Source of the DNA: Ktedonobacteria bacterium brp13
Lineage (GTDB): Bacteria; Chloroflexota; Ktedonobacteria; Ktedonobacterales; Ktedonobacteraceae
DNA length: 64,000 bases
Direction: 5' to 3'
NCBI GenBank assembly: GCA_015099395.1
Contig: AP024096.1
Location: 1 to 64,000 of the forward strand
The first letter of the stretch is position 1; each line of letters starts with the position of its first letter. Under the pieces are notes generated by a model. That model did no database searches. It was not told the DNA's origin and saw only the letters and a program-made list of their open reading frames with translations. Positions 46,120-55,600 of the stretch are shown here, piece by piece. The translations under genes were made by a program, and so were the position numbers.

Positions 46120-46734
46120 CTAAGGAAACTGAGAAGGAATTTCCTTCATGTTCTCCGATCCTTCGGCTGTCGGGGGAGAAGTTCCTGGCGGGATCGCGCG
46201 GTCCTGCGTTCCACTGGCAAAGATCCAGAAGCGCATGATGAGGTACGAGAGCACCGCGTTGGCGGCCACTGCCAGCAGTTTTGAAGCATTGCCCCACACG
46301 GTCACATTGGCTATGAATGGAGATAAAGCCATCGCGGCGCACCACAGGAGACCATTGCTCGAAACAATTTCGAGCGCCACGCTGAGGAGGAAACGTCCTA
46401 CTTCCTGGCGTGTTGGTCGCTGCCTGCGCTGAAACGTCCAGTACTTGTTCAAGAAAAAACTACTCACCGCGCCGCCGGCATACGCCACGGAGTTCTCGAC
46501 CACCAGGAGGTGCACGTCGTGCGTGGGAAAGCGCCAGAGCAGAGCATTGAGGACCAACAGGTCAATGATCGTGTTGACTCCCCCCACCAGGCAGTAGCGC
46601 ACAACCTGCCTGATGGTGTTGCGCCCTCCCTTGCCCAGCCCGATTCGCTCTCTTTTTCCGGCTGGCGCCGGGCGCAGATTGCCTCTTCCAGGAATGCGCG
46701 GCACGTTCACACCTATCCTTTCGCATCCTCTCAT
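46120..46734 (-). CDS. GtrA-family membrane protein
   Basis: 204 residues with four hydrophobic segments: FVRYCLVGG-type start (VVRYCLVGGVNTIIDLLVLNAL), VENSVAYAGGAVSSFFLNKYWTF, a third near 120 and ANAVLSYLIMRFWIF. GtrA proteins are thought to move lipid-linked sugars across the membrane. RBS AGGAGAGAGG before ATG 46734. It follows the DUF2156 and GT39 genes on the same strand, supporting a cell-surface glycosylation or lipid role. Confidence 0.9.
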   Translation of the reverse strand: MRGCERIGVNVPRIPGRGNLRPAPAGKRERIGLGKGGRNTIRQVVRYCLVGGVNTIIDLLVLNALLWRFPTHDVHLLVVENSVAYAGGAVSSFFLNKYWTFQRRQRPTRQEVGRFLLSVALEIVSSNGLLWCAAMALSPFIANVTVWGNASKLLAVAANAVLSYLIMRFWIFASGTQDRAIPPGTSPPTAEGSENMKEIPSQFP

Positions 46735-46789
46735 GGTCCATCCTCTCTCCTTGCTGCTCGACGGGATGCGAACCCAGAGAGCCGGGGAC

Positions 46790-47941
46790 CTATCTCGTCA
46801 GCAGTCTCACGAATCCTCTTCCCGCATAATGGCGCAGGCGCAACACCGCCAGCGCAATTTTTGGGAAGGCGAGCCTGGAACTGGCGACCAGATAGCGGCT
46901 CTCCCAGCAGGGAGCAAATTTCTGTTTGAAGCGGAAGAGTGTCTGGCGGGACTCGAACAGCGCCATCCGCCGGGAAGCACCGTCAACCAGGTGCCGCCAG
47001 ATGGGAGCCATCTCCTGCCTGGTGTCAGCCAGGGCGACCAGGCCCAGGCTGACCTGGTGTGCCCCTCGCAGCCGGAAGCGCTCCAGAGCCTGTACCAGTA
47101 ACAGCTCCATCGCGCCGGACGGGGCATCCGCCGTGCGACGCATCAGATCGAGGGCCCAGCCCCAGTTGTGACCGGTGCCTTCCTCGCCGGTCGCCCCTCC
47201 GTAGATGGGAGTAAAGGTGACAAACGCGCAGGCCTGACCAGAGCGGGTCAGGGCGACGCCCGTCACCAGTGGCGGCGCAGGGAAGGCCTCGGGGAATGGT
47301 TGGGTCAGATCGGCTATCTGATCAGCTCGTTGAGCGTTTGTCAGGATCTCTTGAAATCTCCCCGTGCTGAAGCCGGTCTCCTCCGTTTGTTGGCCTCCTT
47401 TGCACTCCAACCAGGCGTTGGAAACAGAGGCAAGCTGCTGCATCACTGTGGCTGGCGGAACGCCTTCGTACCACTGGATCTGTATCCCCTCCCGTTCTGC
47501 GCGCCGGCAACTGGTGCGGACATTCGCCAGGGCGTGGCCCTGCAAAGTGAAGGTCTGGGGAAAGAGCATCGCTTCCTCACCCATTTTGAAGACATGCAAT
47601 TTGAGTGCGCGATAGATGGCCAGATGAGCGGGACGCGTCTGATAGAAGGCCACGCTCCAGCCGCGTGTGCGGCAAAAGGCAAGGAAGCTGCGCGTGACTT
47701 TCTCGACCGCTTGCGGCGCGCAGAGTGGGTCCCCGAGGACCATCGCGACGCGATTGACCAGACGATAATTGATCAATCCCTGACCTTCTGGCGCCAGAAA
47801 ATGCTCGACATCTTCCGCCAGGCCAAGGAAAGCCAGCGGGTGGCTGCCATAGAGCTGGAGGAGTTCCACTTCTGGATGACGCAATGGGGCCTGTTGGTCC
47901 ACTGGATCGGTGTCTACTTCTGGTGGTTGTCTCTTCATCAT
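46790..47941 (-). CDS. DUF2156 / phosphatidylglycerol lysyltransferase C-terminal-like protein
   Basis: 383 residues of the LPG-synthase C-terminal (DUF2156) GNAT-like fold: HPLAFLGLAEDVEHFLAPE, VAMVLGDPLCAP, GEEAMLFPQTF, NVRTSCRRAEREGI and MELLLVQALERFRLRG. MprF proteins have this domain after a flippase; here no membrane part is attached, so it may act with a separate partner on lipid aminoacylation (inference). ATG 47941 is chosen because longer frames overlap the GT39 gene. 79 bp after the GT39 stop. Confidence 0.78.
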   Translation of the reverse strand: MMKRQPPEVDTDPVDQQAPLRHPEVELLQLYGSHPLAFLGLAEDVEHFLAPEGQGLINYRLVNRVAMVLGDPLCAPQAVEKVTRSFLAFCRTRGWSVAFYQTRPAHLAIYRALKLHVFKMGEEAMLFPQTFTLQGHALANVRTSCRRAEREGIQIQWYEGVPPATVMQQLASVSNAWLECKGGQQTEETGFSTGRFQEILTNAQRADQIADLTQPFPEAFPAPPLVTGVALTRSGQACAFVTFTPIYGGATGEEGTGHNWGWALDLMRRTADAPSGAMELLLVQALERFRLRGAHQVSLGLVALADTRQEMAPIWRHLVDGASRRMALFESRQTLFRFKQKFAPCWESRYLVASSRLAFPKIALAVLRLRHYAGRGFVRLLTR

Positions 47942-48020
47942 AGGTACGAATCCATTCAGCAAGACAGGTTGGGAGCCGGGCACTGGTACTCTGTGGCACC
48001 AGCGCCCAGACGCTCGTGGA

Positions 48021-50039
48021 TCATCGACGCGGCGTGGCACAATCGTACAACTGGAGGCTGGCACCCGGTACACCCTCACTGCCAGTCTGAGAACTGGACG
48101 GGGACGATTGCCATAGGCTCGGTGGCACGGTCGCGCAGTGCGGCTGAACCCAGGATGTAACGGAGCTGAGTCTGTCACCAGGTGCGCCCCCACCTCCACT
48201 CAGCAGGAAGAAGCGCACCGTCCCGCTGGCGACCAGGGATGCTGCTTCGCTGGCTGTCAGCGGATAACTCGAAAAACCGGACAGTGGTATCACCGGCTTG
48301 TTCGTGGCGAGAATAAGGCCATCAGTATTCGTGGCATCGGTGACGACCAGCACGTGTGCGTGGTCCTGATGCGCCTCCAGGTACTGAACGAGCGCTGGAT
48401 CAGCGGTGACCTGTCCACCAATGCTCGCGAAGGCGCTGGTGCCACTCCCCTGCGCCGGACCAGCCAGGGGAATATCCGATTCGATCCCCTGCAGGATGGG
48501 GATGACCGCCCACAGCGTGGGAGCAAGTGCCAGGGCGACTAATCCAACAGCCAGGGCTGGCAGGAGGAAGCGGGCGACTTGCTCCTTGCCAAACAGACGC
48601 ACGGGGAGGCGCACGCTGATGAGCACGCCTGCGGCCAGCAGGCACGGGATGGTGAGCAAGGGGATCATCCACCGGCCCCACGTGGGATAGTTGGTGAGAA
48701 TGACGATCTGCTCAACCGCGGTGAGCAGCAGGGAAGCTGGCAAGAGCCATCCACGCCAGCCCTCTGCGCGATAGTCACGCCACATCACGACCAGGCCGAT
48801 CCCACAGAGAGCGGCCACTGCCGGGGTCATCACCGTTAGGTAGTACTCGTGAAAGAACCCCGCGATGCTGAAGAAAATGCCCATGGTCAGCAGCCACATC
48901 CCCCAGAGGATCAGTGCATGCACTCTTCGGTCTTCGCGCGGGCGGGGACGCCCCTGCCAGGCGAGCACAACGATGCTCAGCAGCGCCAGTGGCAACAGCC
49001 AACTCTCCTGCCCTGCCAGTGGTTCCACCGTGAAGAGGCGCAGGGGGCCGGGATTCCCTACGGGCTCAGTCAGTATCTGTACCGACCTTCCTGCGGGTTG
49101 TTTCCCTGGCTGATTGGTTGGTCCCCCTGTGCTTCCGGCAGGGGCAGGATAAGCATTTCCGTTCCCTGTTCCTGCCAGTCCTGTTCCTGCCAGCAGGCGC
49201 AGGAGACCATTGTTGCCCAGGGCCAGGCTCAGCTCCGAATCGTCCTGGGTATTACCCACATGGGGCCGCTGCGACGCCGGGGTCAGGTCCACCGCCAGTA
49301 CCCAGGAGAACGAGACCACCAGCAGCACCAGCAGCGCAAGAGTCAGGTGGAGCACGCGCTTCTTCATGCTGGTGGGCGCGGCCAGCAGGTAGAGCAGGCC
49401 GAAGGCTGGCACCACCAGGTAGGCTTCTAGCATCTTGATATTGAAGCCAATGCCAACGATCACCGCAGTGAGCAGCAGCCAGCGCAGGCGCCCGGTCTCC
49501 GCCGCGCGCAAGACCGCCCAGGCTCCGATGAGCAGGCACAGTGCCAACGTGCTATCGATGGTCGCATTGCGATTGGTCACGACGCTGATTGGGCTGATGG
49601 ACAGGACCAGTGCTGCAAGCAAGCCGGCCACCACGCCGAAGTGGCGCTTCACCAGGGAGTAAAGCAGCAGCACGGAGAGCACCCCACAGAGCGCCTGGGG
49701 CAGCAGCACGCTGATCGCGTTCAAACCGAAGATTTTGGCACTGAGGACCTGTAACCAGAAGCCCACCGGGGGCTTATCGATCGAGGTAAAGCCGCCGGGA
49801 TCGTAGGCGGCAAAGAAGAAATTATGCCAGTTGTCCATCATACTGCGTATCGCAGGCGGATAATACGTATCGAAGCCGTTCTGGCCCAGCTTGTAGAAGT
49901 CCATGAGGGCCGCGAGCAGGAGGATGCCTACCAGTGCGAGGCGTTCCCAGAGTACGGGAAAGCGCCGCGCTTCCGGTTGCTGTAGTTCTCTCGGACGTTC
50001 AGGCTCAGCCTGAGCGTGTGCTGTGGATGCCTCTGCCAT
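48021..50039 (-). CDS. GT39/ArnT-like membrane glycosyltransferase
   Basis: 672 residues. About ten transmembrane segments, an early acidic site region YKLGQNGFDTYYPPA followed by GGFTSIDKPPVGFWLQ, as in ArnT/PMT-type enzymes that use polyprenyl-phosphate sugars. A soluble Gly/Ser-rich loop near 270-320 and a C-terminal extracytoplasmic domain (VVTDATNTDGLILATNKPVIPL) follow. First gene of the three-gene envelope cluster. RBS AGGAG(A)AC lies just upstream of ATG 50039. Confidence 0.88.
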   Translation of the reverse strand: MAEASTAHAQAEPERPRELQQPEARRFPVLWERLALVGILLLAALMDFYKLGQNGFDTYYPPAIRSMMDNWHNFFFAAYDPGGFTSIDKPPVGFWLQVLSAKIFGLNAISVLLPQALCGVLSVLLLYSLVKRHFGVVAGLLAALVLSISPISVVTNRNATIDSTLALCLLIGAWAVLRAAETGRLRWLLLTAVIVGIGFNIKMLEAYLVVPAFGLLYLLAAPTSMKKRVLHLTLALLVLLVVSFSWVLAVDLTPASQRPHVGNTQDDSELSLALGNNGLLRLLAGTGLAGTGNGNAYPAPAGSTGGPTNQPGKQPAGRSVQILTEPVGNPGPLRLFTVEPLAGQESWLLPLALLSIVVLAWQGRPRPREDRRVHALILWGMWLLTMGIFFSIAGFFHEYYLTVMTPAVAALCGIGLVVMWRDYRAEGWRGWLLPASLLLTAVEQIVILTNYPTWGRWMIPLLTIPCLLAAGVLISVRLPVRLFGKEQVARFLLPALAVGLVALALAPTLWAVIPILQGIESDIPLAGPAQGSGTSAFASIGGQVTADPALVQYLEAHQDHAHVLVVTDATNTDGLILATNKPVIPLSGFSSYPLTASEAASLVASGTVRFFLLSGGGGAPGDRLSSVTSWVQPHCATVPPSLWQSSPSSSQTGSEGVPGASLQLYDCATPRR

Positions 50040-50155
50040 ACCTTTGTTCTCCTTATTTCTTTATACTTTGAGTGACACCCTTCATAGATAACTCCTTATT
50101 AGGAACTGCTTACGAATAACTCCTTGTCTCTCAAGCAGCGCAACGCTCTCGTTTC
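50040..50155. promoter_or_regulatory. Leader of the envelope gene cluster
   Basis: Short AT-rich spacer with two TAACTCCTT repeats (50091 and 50118). It probably holds the promoter for the GT39 gene; no box pair was clear. Confidence 0.3.
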
Positions 50156-50842
50156 TCAAGAGAGTGCAGGCGAGATCGTCCGCCAGATGCCCTGGACGGC
50201 GTCACGCCAGCCTTCCAGGTAAGCGCTCTCATCGACCTCGACGCGCGCTGCTTCGTCTGGCGGCCCCTCCACGCTCCCTTCCCGATCCTGGCCCTGCCAA
50301 TACTGGAGACGTTCAGCCGGGTGAAAGGAAGAGGGGAGGCCCGAGGAGAGAGGGATAGTCGGGCGCTGATGAGGAAAAATGCCTTGAGCGCCTGGTGGCA
50401 TCGGCGGCACGTGCAACTGCTCAGCGATAATGGCACGTGGATGATCTGGGAACTGTATGGGCACCTGCCCGTGGTGCAGAGGTGACGGTAATGCTGGTGG
50501 GGCAGACTGCGTCGCGCCCCGCAGATGGAAGAATTCGGCAAGTTGCCGCCCGTCAAGGTCCGCCAGATAGATCGCCACGCTTTGCAATTCGTCACGAGTA
50601 GCGAGGTCCACGGCCCATTGGATACCATCCTCGTAGCCACGCTGATACCAGCGCTCACGAGTCCCCTGGAGCCGCTGGAGGAGGCGAGCGATGCGAGGAT
50701 CGGTGATGGGAGGTTGTCCTTCAAGCATAGTTACTTCCTTTTCTAAAGCTGTTGCACAGACTTTTGAGAGGTTGATCCGGTCACGAAGCTGTTCCAGGCG
50801 AGCATAAAGGACATCTGGAATGGTAATATTCAAGCGAGCCAT
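50156..50842 (-). CDS. Ribbon-helix-helix-type DNA-binding protein with long proline-rich tail
   Basis: 228 residues. The N-terminus (ARLNITIPDVLYARLEQL, then NLSKVCATALEKEV) fits a ribbon-helix-helix domain as in antitoxins and plasmid repressors. The rest is proline-rich and not recognised, with repeated W-x-x-G segments (RGYEDGIQWAVD, YLEGWRDAVQGIW). Start ATG 50842 has GAGGAAAC upstream; longer frames run through the operator. Probably autoregulated through the 14-bp repeats. No toxin gene is adjacent. Confidence 0.65.
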   Translation of the reverse strand: MARLNITIPDVLYARLEQLRDRINLSKVCATALEKEVTMLEGQPPITDPRIARLLQRLQGTRERWYQRGYEDGIQWAVDLATRDELQSVAIYLADLDGRQLAEFFHLRGATQSAPPALPSPLHHGQVPIQFPDHPRAIIAEQLHVPPMPPGAQGIFPHQRPTIPLSSGLPSSFHPAERLQYWQGQDREGSVEGPPDEAARVEVDESAYLEGWRDAVQGIWRTISPALS

Positions 50843-50857
50843 GAGTATTGTTTCCTC

Positions 50858-50906
50858 GATCAATGCGTATACTACGTATCTCTTACACGTATTATACGCA
50901 TTGATC
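50858..50906. promoter_or_regulatory. Operator: 14-bp inverted repeat
   Basis: GATCAATGCGTATA at 50858-50871 and its inverse at 50893-50906, with further ACGTAT/ATACGT half-sites between. It overlaps the -10 box, so bound protein would block transcription. Confidence 0.75.
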
Positions 50907-50918
50907 GCCAAAAGTCAA
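50891..50918 (-). promoter_or_regulatory. Promoter of the ribbon-helix-helix gene
   Basis: Minus strand: TTGACT (50913-50918), 16 bp, TATAAT (50891-50896). Confidence 0.75.
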
Positions 50919-51177
50919 GGGGAAGCGAAGGCATTCTCTTCTTGCGGTCCCGGAAGAAGAGCGGAAGGAGCCAAAGCGCTTGATCCGTGCTGCCTCCTGT
51001 GCAGCTGGTGGAGGGTGATGTGATTTTACCCCTGTCTAGGCAGTGCTTTTGCAGCATATCGTGGCACAGCCTCACGCTCCCAGGCCGATTGACAGCAGCC
51101 AAATGGCATGGGGCAATGAAGCATAATTTGGTTCTTCCGCAGGTTCGCTGATGCGAAATGTGATATACTAAAAAATC

Positions 51178-52990
51178 GAACATATTCTTCCAGAGAACCG
51201 AACATATTCTTCCAGCAAGACATTTTCCTGATCTCCAGTGAGCCTATGACAATTATTCCAGACCCTTCTGACCTGATCATCGAACAGGTCAGCATCACCA
51301 ATGAGGTGACCATCACGGTACACGCGGCTTCTCCGACCGCTTCTTGTCCCTGTTGTGAAACGATCTCCAAGCGGGTGCAGAGCCATTACACGCGTACCTT
51401 ACGTGATCTTCCAGCCAGTGGACGTCCCGTTCATCTGGTCATACAGGTGCATCGCTTCTTCTGTGAAGAGAAGACCTGTGTCCGTAAGATTTTTGCTGAA
51501 CGCTTCCCTGCTCTGACGTTGCCTCGTGTACAATTCACGTTGCGACTGCAAGAGACCCTTCGAGAGATCGGCTTCGCATTAGGCGGCGAAGCAGGGGCAC
51601 GTCTGGGAAAACAGTTGAGTATTCCTGGCAGCCCTGATACGCTCTTGCGTGTGGTTAAAGGGACCGGGCTACCCGTTGCCTCCTCTCCACGCGTGGTGGG
51701 GATTGATGATTGGTCATGGAAACGCCGACTGCGCTATGGAACGTTGATCTGCGATCTTGAAAGCAGCAAACCCATCGATGTATTGCCTGATCGATCGGTA
51801 GAAACCGTTTCGGCCTGGTTTGAGAACCATCCTACGGTGGAAATCGTGAGCCGAGACCGTTCATCCGAATACGCAGCGGCCATGAGAAAAGGTGCTCCCC
51901 AGGCACTGCAAGTCGCCGATCTCTGGCATATCGGAAAGAACTTAGCAGACAGTATCCAGACACTCTTAGCCCGCTGCCGGGCCGAAATACGACGTAGCTT
52001 GCAAGTACAGGCAACTCCACCAGAGCAAGAGCGAGAAGAGATGGAATCCATGCGAGAGCAAGAATGGCATCCTCCTCGCTCTCGCAGTGTCGTGTTAGCG
52101 AGAGAAGGGCGACGAGCTCAAAAGCTGGATCGATACACACAAGTCGTTGAACTGCATCACCAGGGGCTGAGTGCAGCCGACATTGCCTCTCATGTTGGGA
52201 TAGGAGAGCGAACGGTTCACCGATGGTTGACGGGTGGCTCCTTTCCCGAAGCCAGACGGCGACGCAGACGCCCCAGCCTCATTGATCCCTATGAGCGCTA
52301 TGTGCTCAACTGGTGGCAAGAGGGGTATCGGAATGGCACACAGCACTACAAAGAACTGACAGCCCAAGGATACAAGGGTTCATCCAAAGCCATGTACAAT
52401 TATCTCGCGACCCTACGGACACCGCGATCACACGCATCCAAGTCGTCCCCATCGAAACCGCAAGGGCGCAAGAGTACGCCCTCGTCGTCTGCACCACTGG
52501 AAAACTTCTCTGCGCAGCGCGCTACCTGGCTGTTTGTGCGTCAACCAGAGAAGCTGGGCGAGAGGCAGAAGCGCGAACTGGCACTCATCAGGCAGGCCAG
52601 TCCAAGTGCAGAGGCCGCTTACCGCTTCGCACAAGCTTTCATGCAGATGACCTGGGAGCATACGGGACAGCAGTTGGATACCTGGCTCCATGAGGTAGAA
52701 GCGAGCCACTTGCCCGAACTAGAGTCGTTTGCCAAAGGCATCCAACAAGACAAGGCTGCGGTGCTTGCAGGATTGACGCTTCCCTGGAGCCAAGGTCCTC
52801 TCGAAGGACATGTGAACTGGCTCAAGCTCATTAAAAGGAGCATGTATGGTCGCGCCAAGCTCCCTCTGCTGCGAGCACGGGTGCTTCATGTGGCTGAGAA
52901 GGAGCCTTCTCGCGCTGCCACCCTCGCTGGATAGTGATGCGCCTGACGTCACACAGAGAGCAGGTGCGGGAACAGAAAAAGCAGATGTGG
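51178..52990 (+). mobile_element. ISL3-family element (ends not fixed)
   Basis: One intact ISL3 transposase. The leader has GAACATATTCTTCCAG twice (51178-51193, 51200-51215). I could not find matching inverted ends, so the limits are approximate. Confidence 0.55.
51246..52934 (+). CDS. ISL3-family transposase
   Basis: 562 residues. N-terminal zinc finger (CPCCETISKRVQSHYTRTLRDLP), HRFFCEEKTCVRKIF, core with VVGIDDWSWKRRLRYGTLICDLE and VSRDRSSEYAAA, an internal HTH insertion (LSAADIASHVGIGERTVHRW) and a C-terminal GPLEGHVNWLKLIKRSMYGRA with the catalytic Glu. Longer than usual (about 400) because of the HTH insert. Intact. Confidence 0.9.
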   Translation: MTIIPDPSDLIIEQVSITNEVTITVHAASPTASCPCCETISKRVQSHYTRTLRDLPASGRPVHLVIQVHRFFCEEKTCVRKIFAERFPALTLPRVQFTLRLQETLREIGFALGGEAGARLGKQLSIPGSPDTLLRVVKGTGLPVASSPRVVGIDDWSWKRRLRYGTLICDLESSKPIDVLPDRSVETVSAWFENHPTVEIVSRDRSSEYAAAMRKGAPQALQVADLWHIGKNLADSIQTLLARCRAEIRRSLQVQATPPEQEREEMESMREQEWHPPRSRSVVLAREGRRAQKLDRYTQVVELHHQGLSAADIASHVGIGERTVHRWLTGGSFPEARRRRRRPSLIDPYERYVLNWWQEGYRNGTQHYKELTAQGYKGSSKAMYNYLATLRTPRSHASKSSPSKPQGRKSTPSSSAPLENFSAQRATWLFVRQPEKLGERQKRELALIRQASPSAEAAYRFAQAFMQMTWEHTGQQLDTWLHEVEASHLPELESFAKGIQQDKAAVLAGLTLPWSQGPLEGHVNWLKLIKRSMYGRAKLPLLRARVLHVAEKEPSRAATLAG

Positions 52991-53037
52991 GGCGTCGAAA
53001 CCATCCACGACGAACCAAAGCAAGGAGGATGATGAGG

Positions 53038-53688
53038 ATGTCATTTGATATTCATGAACCAGTTTTTGATGAGCAGGGCAGGTATCTGGAGGAGGCAGCG
53101 TTGCGCTATGAACACACCTTGATGGAGCAGTTTACCGCCTCGCCAGAAGGACAAGCGATTATCCAGACGGGAACCGAACTGGGGTGGGCCGGGGCGATGA
53201 TCCATTATGCCATCAACTACCCTGGCGTGACCCCCCCAACGATGACCCCGAGCGACCTGGAGGAAGTTATCTATGACCTCTTCCCGCGCAAAGTCATCAC
53301 CGAGAGAGGGGACGGGGCGGAGATCATCCAAGAATTACGTGCATTTTGGCACTTTCTCCAGCGCGTCTACCAGCTGCCGCAAGCCAAGCAGATGCTGGCA
53401 CGCTTGACGCCACAGGCCGCCCGACGCCTGGAGCGGGAGTTGCAGGAGCCAGCCAACTTTGGTATGGCCAAGTCCTTTGTCCTGATGGGAACGGAGGCGG
53501 GCTTTGATATGGAATCGCCGGAAGGCATGCAGGCCTGGGTCAAAGCTTACAATGCCACCGTGGCTCCCGCGATGGCTGCCACCGACCCTGCAAGCAAAAA
53601 GAAGTTGCGTGGTGCGCCTACAGGCATCAGGAGTGCTCAGCGCCGCAAGAGAAAGCCCGCGCATCCCCATGAGAGAAGAGAACCATAG
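53038..53688 (+). CDS. Hypothetical protein
   Basis: 216 residues, not recognised. Helical, with acidic N-terminal half (VFDEQGRYLEEAALRYEH), a central PSDLEEVIYDLFPRKV segment and a basic tail (RRKRKPAHPHERREP) that could bind nucleic acid. RBS AAGGAGG at 53022-53028 fits ATG 53038 best. It follows the ISL3 transposase by about 100 bp in the same direction; whether it belongs to the element is unknown. Confidence 0.6.
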   Translation: MSFDIHEPVFDEQGRYLEEAALRYEHTLMEQFTASPEGQAIIQTGTELGWAGAMIHYAINYPGVTPPTMTPSDLEEVIYDLFPRKVITERGDGAEIIQELRAFWHFLQRVYQLPQAKQMLARLTPQAARRLERELQEPANFGMAKSFVLMGTEAGFDMESPEGMQAWVKAYNATVAPAMAATDPASKKKLRGAPTGIRSAQRRKRKPAHPHERREP

Positions 53689-53997
53689 GTCACGCTAGGG
53701 CATCTAGATCCTCAGCGTCGTTCCTTTCACGCACGAAGCTTGCTTCCCCGATCCTGCCACCGCAGCGAGCCTGCGGGAAAACCAATATATGGGTAAGTTA
53801 TCACTGAGAATCACCCTTATCGGCACCGTTGTCAGCCCAAAAAGCCTCTGCGCTGCCGATAAGGTGTAGATTTTGAAAGCGATTTGGACAAAAGACACGA
53901 TGCCGATAACTTGCACTACTCACTGGGAGCAGCTTACCAGAACCTAACGTTGTAAATATCTCCGGCGGGCCTAATAGGCCGTAACGAGGCAATGAAC
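53689..53997. other. Non-coding region with nested inverted repeats
   Basis: Inner pair 53812-53825 and 53854-53866 (TTATCGGCA core), outer pair AAGTTATC at 53795-53802 with 53905-53912. No gene. It could be a structured RNA or an IS200/IS605-type end. Confidence 0.5.
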
Positions 53998-54723
53998 TCA
54001 GGTGTTCTGGTTCGGAGTTGGAAAGCAGCCGTTGTCAATTTCGCAGGCACCTGTTTCTTCTCTGTTTCCGCTTATGTCAATCAATGGATGGGCGTCGAGC
54101 CACGCTTTTTCCAGCGCATCAGTCAAAACGTTGGCGGGCTGGATGCCAGTGAGACTATATTTTTCGTCGATCAAAAAGAAAGGTAAACCCTGGATACCTA
54201 ACATCCTGGCCCGCTTGATATCGGCATTCACCTCATGGGTATAGGCCTCGCCAGCCAGGAGGCTCCGAGTCTCATCTGCGTCCAGACCCAGCTCGCTGGC
54301 GATCTGGACAAGCACTTCTTGATCACCAATGGCTGCCCCGTCAGTAAAGTAAGCCTTCAGAAGTCGCTCCAGGACTGCATCCTGTACCTGCTTTGTTGCC
54401 GCGAAATGAATCAATCGTTGCGCATCAAAGGAGTTACTATACACGATTTTCTCCAGGTTATACTCTAATCCAGCCTCGGCAGCCAGGGTGCTGATACGAT
54501 CGATCATCACCTTCACCAAGGCGGGATCGCCAAACTGCTTCGTCATCTGGACTTTATCCATCGATGTGTTGGGATGCTTTGGTGCCTCAGGATCGATCTG
54601 ATAGCTGCGCCAGATGACCGCAACCTGATCTCCGTGTGGAAAGTGCTTCAGAACCTCTTCAAACTGGCGCTTGCCAATATAACACCAGGGGCAGATCACA
54701 TCGGACCAAATTTCAACGTTCAT
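53998..54723 (-). CDS. DsbA-family (FrnE-like) oxidoreductase
   Basis: 241 residues with a thioredoxin-like fold: IWSDVICPWCYIGK carrying the CPWC redox motif near residue 11, an alpha-helical insert, and GIQGLPFFLIDEKYSLTG with the cis-Pro loop. No signal peptide, so cytoplasmic as expected for FrnE-like proteins. Start overlaps the methyltransferase stop by four bases (ATGA type), so the two form an operon. Confidence 0.92.
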   Translation of the reverse strand: MNVEIWSDVICPWCYIGKRQFEEVLKHFPHGDQVAVIWRSYQIDPEAPKHPNTSMDKVQMTKQFGDPALVKVMIDRISTLAAEAGLEYNLEKIVYSNSFDAQRLIHFAATKQVQDAVLERLLKAYFTDGAAIGDQEVLVQIASELGLDADETRSLLAGEAYTHEVNADIKRARMLGIQGLPFFLIDEKYSLTGIQPANVLTDALEKAWLDAHPLIDISGNREETGACEIDNGCFPTPNQNT

Positions 54724-55442
54724 TCTCTACTCTCTTTCTCTTTTTCGCATGGACTCTGGCTTTTTCTCGCCAGCACAAAGCCAGAATGCAGGTGTCCTGT
54801 CGGCGACATTCGGACGCGTAATGGGGTTTCCCCGCTTTCCGTCTGAGAAAAACCCGCTTCCTTCATGAGCGCAGGGAGATCCTGGATGTCCAGCTCGCCC
54901 GAAAATTGTCCGTGCCTGTCCTGGTATCCCTCTGGATGCTTGAAATCAACCACCAGCAGACGTCCCTCTGGTTTGAGCACGCGGGCAATTTCAGCGAGTC
55001 CCTGGCGCTTGAGATCATCGGGCAGATGGTGCATCACAAAGGTAGAGAGGACCACATCGAACGATTGATTGGGAAAGGGAAGGTGCTCGATTCCTCCCAA
55101 TTGGAAATCGATGGGGAGGCGTGCGTGCTTTGCTTTGCGCTGAGCACCAGCAAGTAACTGCGGTGAGGGATCAATCCCGCAGACGCGACCCGCTGCCCCA
55201 ACTCGCTGTTTGGCAACGAGTGCGATGGTTCCGGTGCCACATCCCACATCCAGCACCATCTCACCGGGTTGTAACTGAGCCAGGTCGGCGGTCAGGTGCC
55301 GCAACTTCTGCTCTTTGCCATGATAGACAAACCACCGGACCATCAGGTCATAGAGCCAGGCGGGACTGCTGACTACCGTCCCTTGCGTCCTCCTGACCGC
55401 ATGCCCATCCGGTTTCCGGTGATGATGGTTAAACAAATGCAT
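54720..55442 (-). CDS. Class I SAM-dependent methyltransferase
   Basis: 240 residues. SAM-binding motif MVLDVGCGTGTIALVA, acidic GIDPSPQLL, and FDVVLSTFVMHHLPDD then RLLVVDFKHPEG, a UbiE/Coq5-like layout. Substrate unknown. ATG 55442 follows AAAGGAG. First gene of a two-gene operon with the DsbA-like protein, divergent from the TetR gene. Confidence 0.9.
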   Translation of the reverse strand: MHLFNHHHRKPDGHAVRRTQGTVVSSPAWLYDLMVRWFVYHGKEQKLRHLTADLAQLQPGEMVLDVGCGTGTIALVAKQRVGAAGRVCGIDPSPQLLAGAQRKAKHARLPIDFQLGGIEHLPFPNQSFDVVLSTFVMHHLPDDLKRQGLAEIARVLKPEGRLLVVDFKHPEGYQDRHGQFSGELDIQDLPALMKEAGFSQTESGETPLRVRMSPTGHLHSGFVLARKSQSPCEKEKESRE

Positions 55443-55600
55443 CTGACTTGCTCCTTTCAAAAAAACAGCCTATCCTGTAATGGAGACACTGCTCGGTATC
55501 CATTAAAAGGGAGCAGCGGCCTCCGGTCAAGCATCAAAAGGAAGAAAATGCTCATTACCGAGCAGATGACCGAAAGTGTCCGAAAAAGAGAGGGAGTCCT

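Noticed and set aside
47168..48160. 330-codon plus-strand frame opposite the DUF2156 gene
   Set aside because: Antisense to a well-recognised gene; no start signal and no domain.
49118..49438. Frames on the plus strand inside the GT39 gene
   Set aside because: High-GC antisense shadows with no family resemblance.
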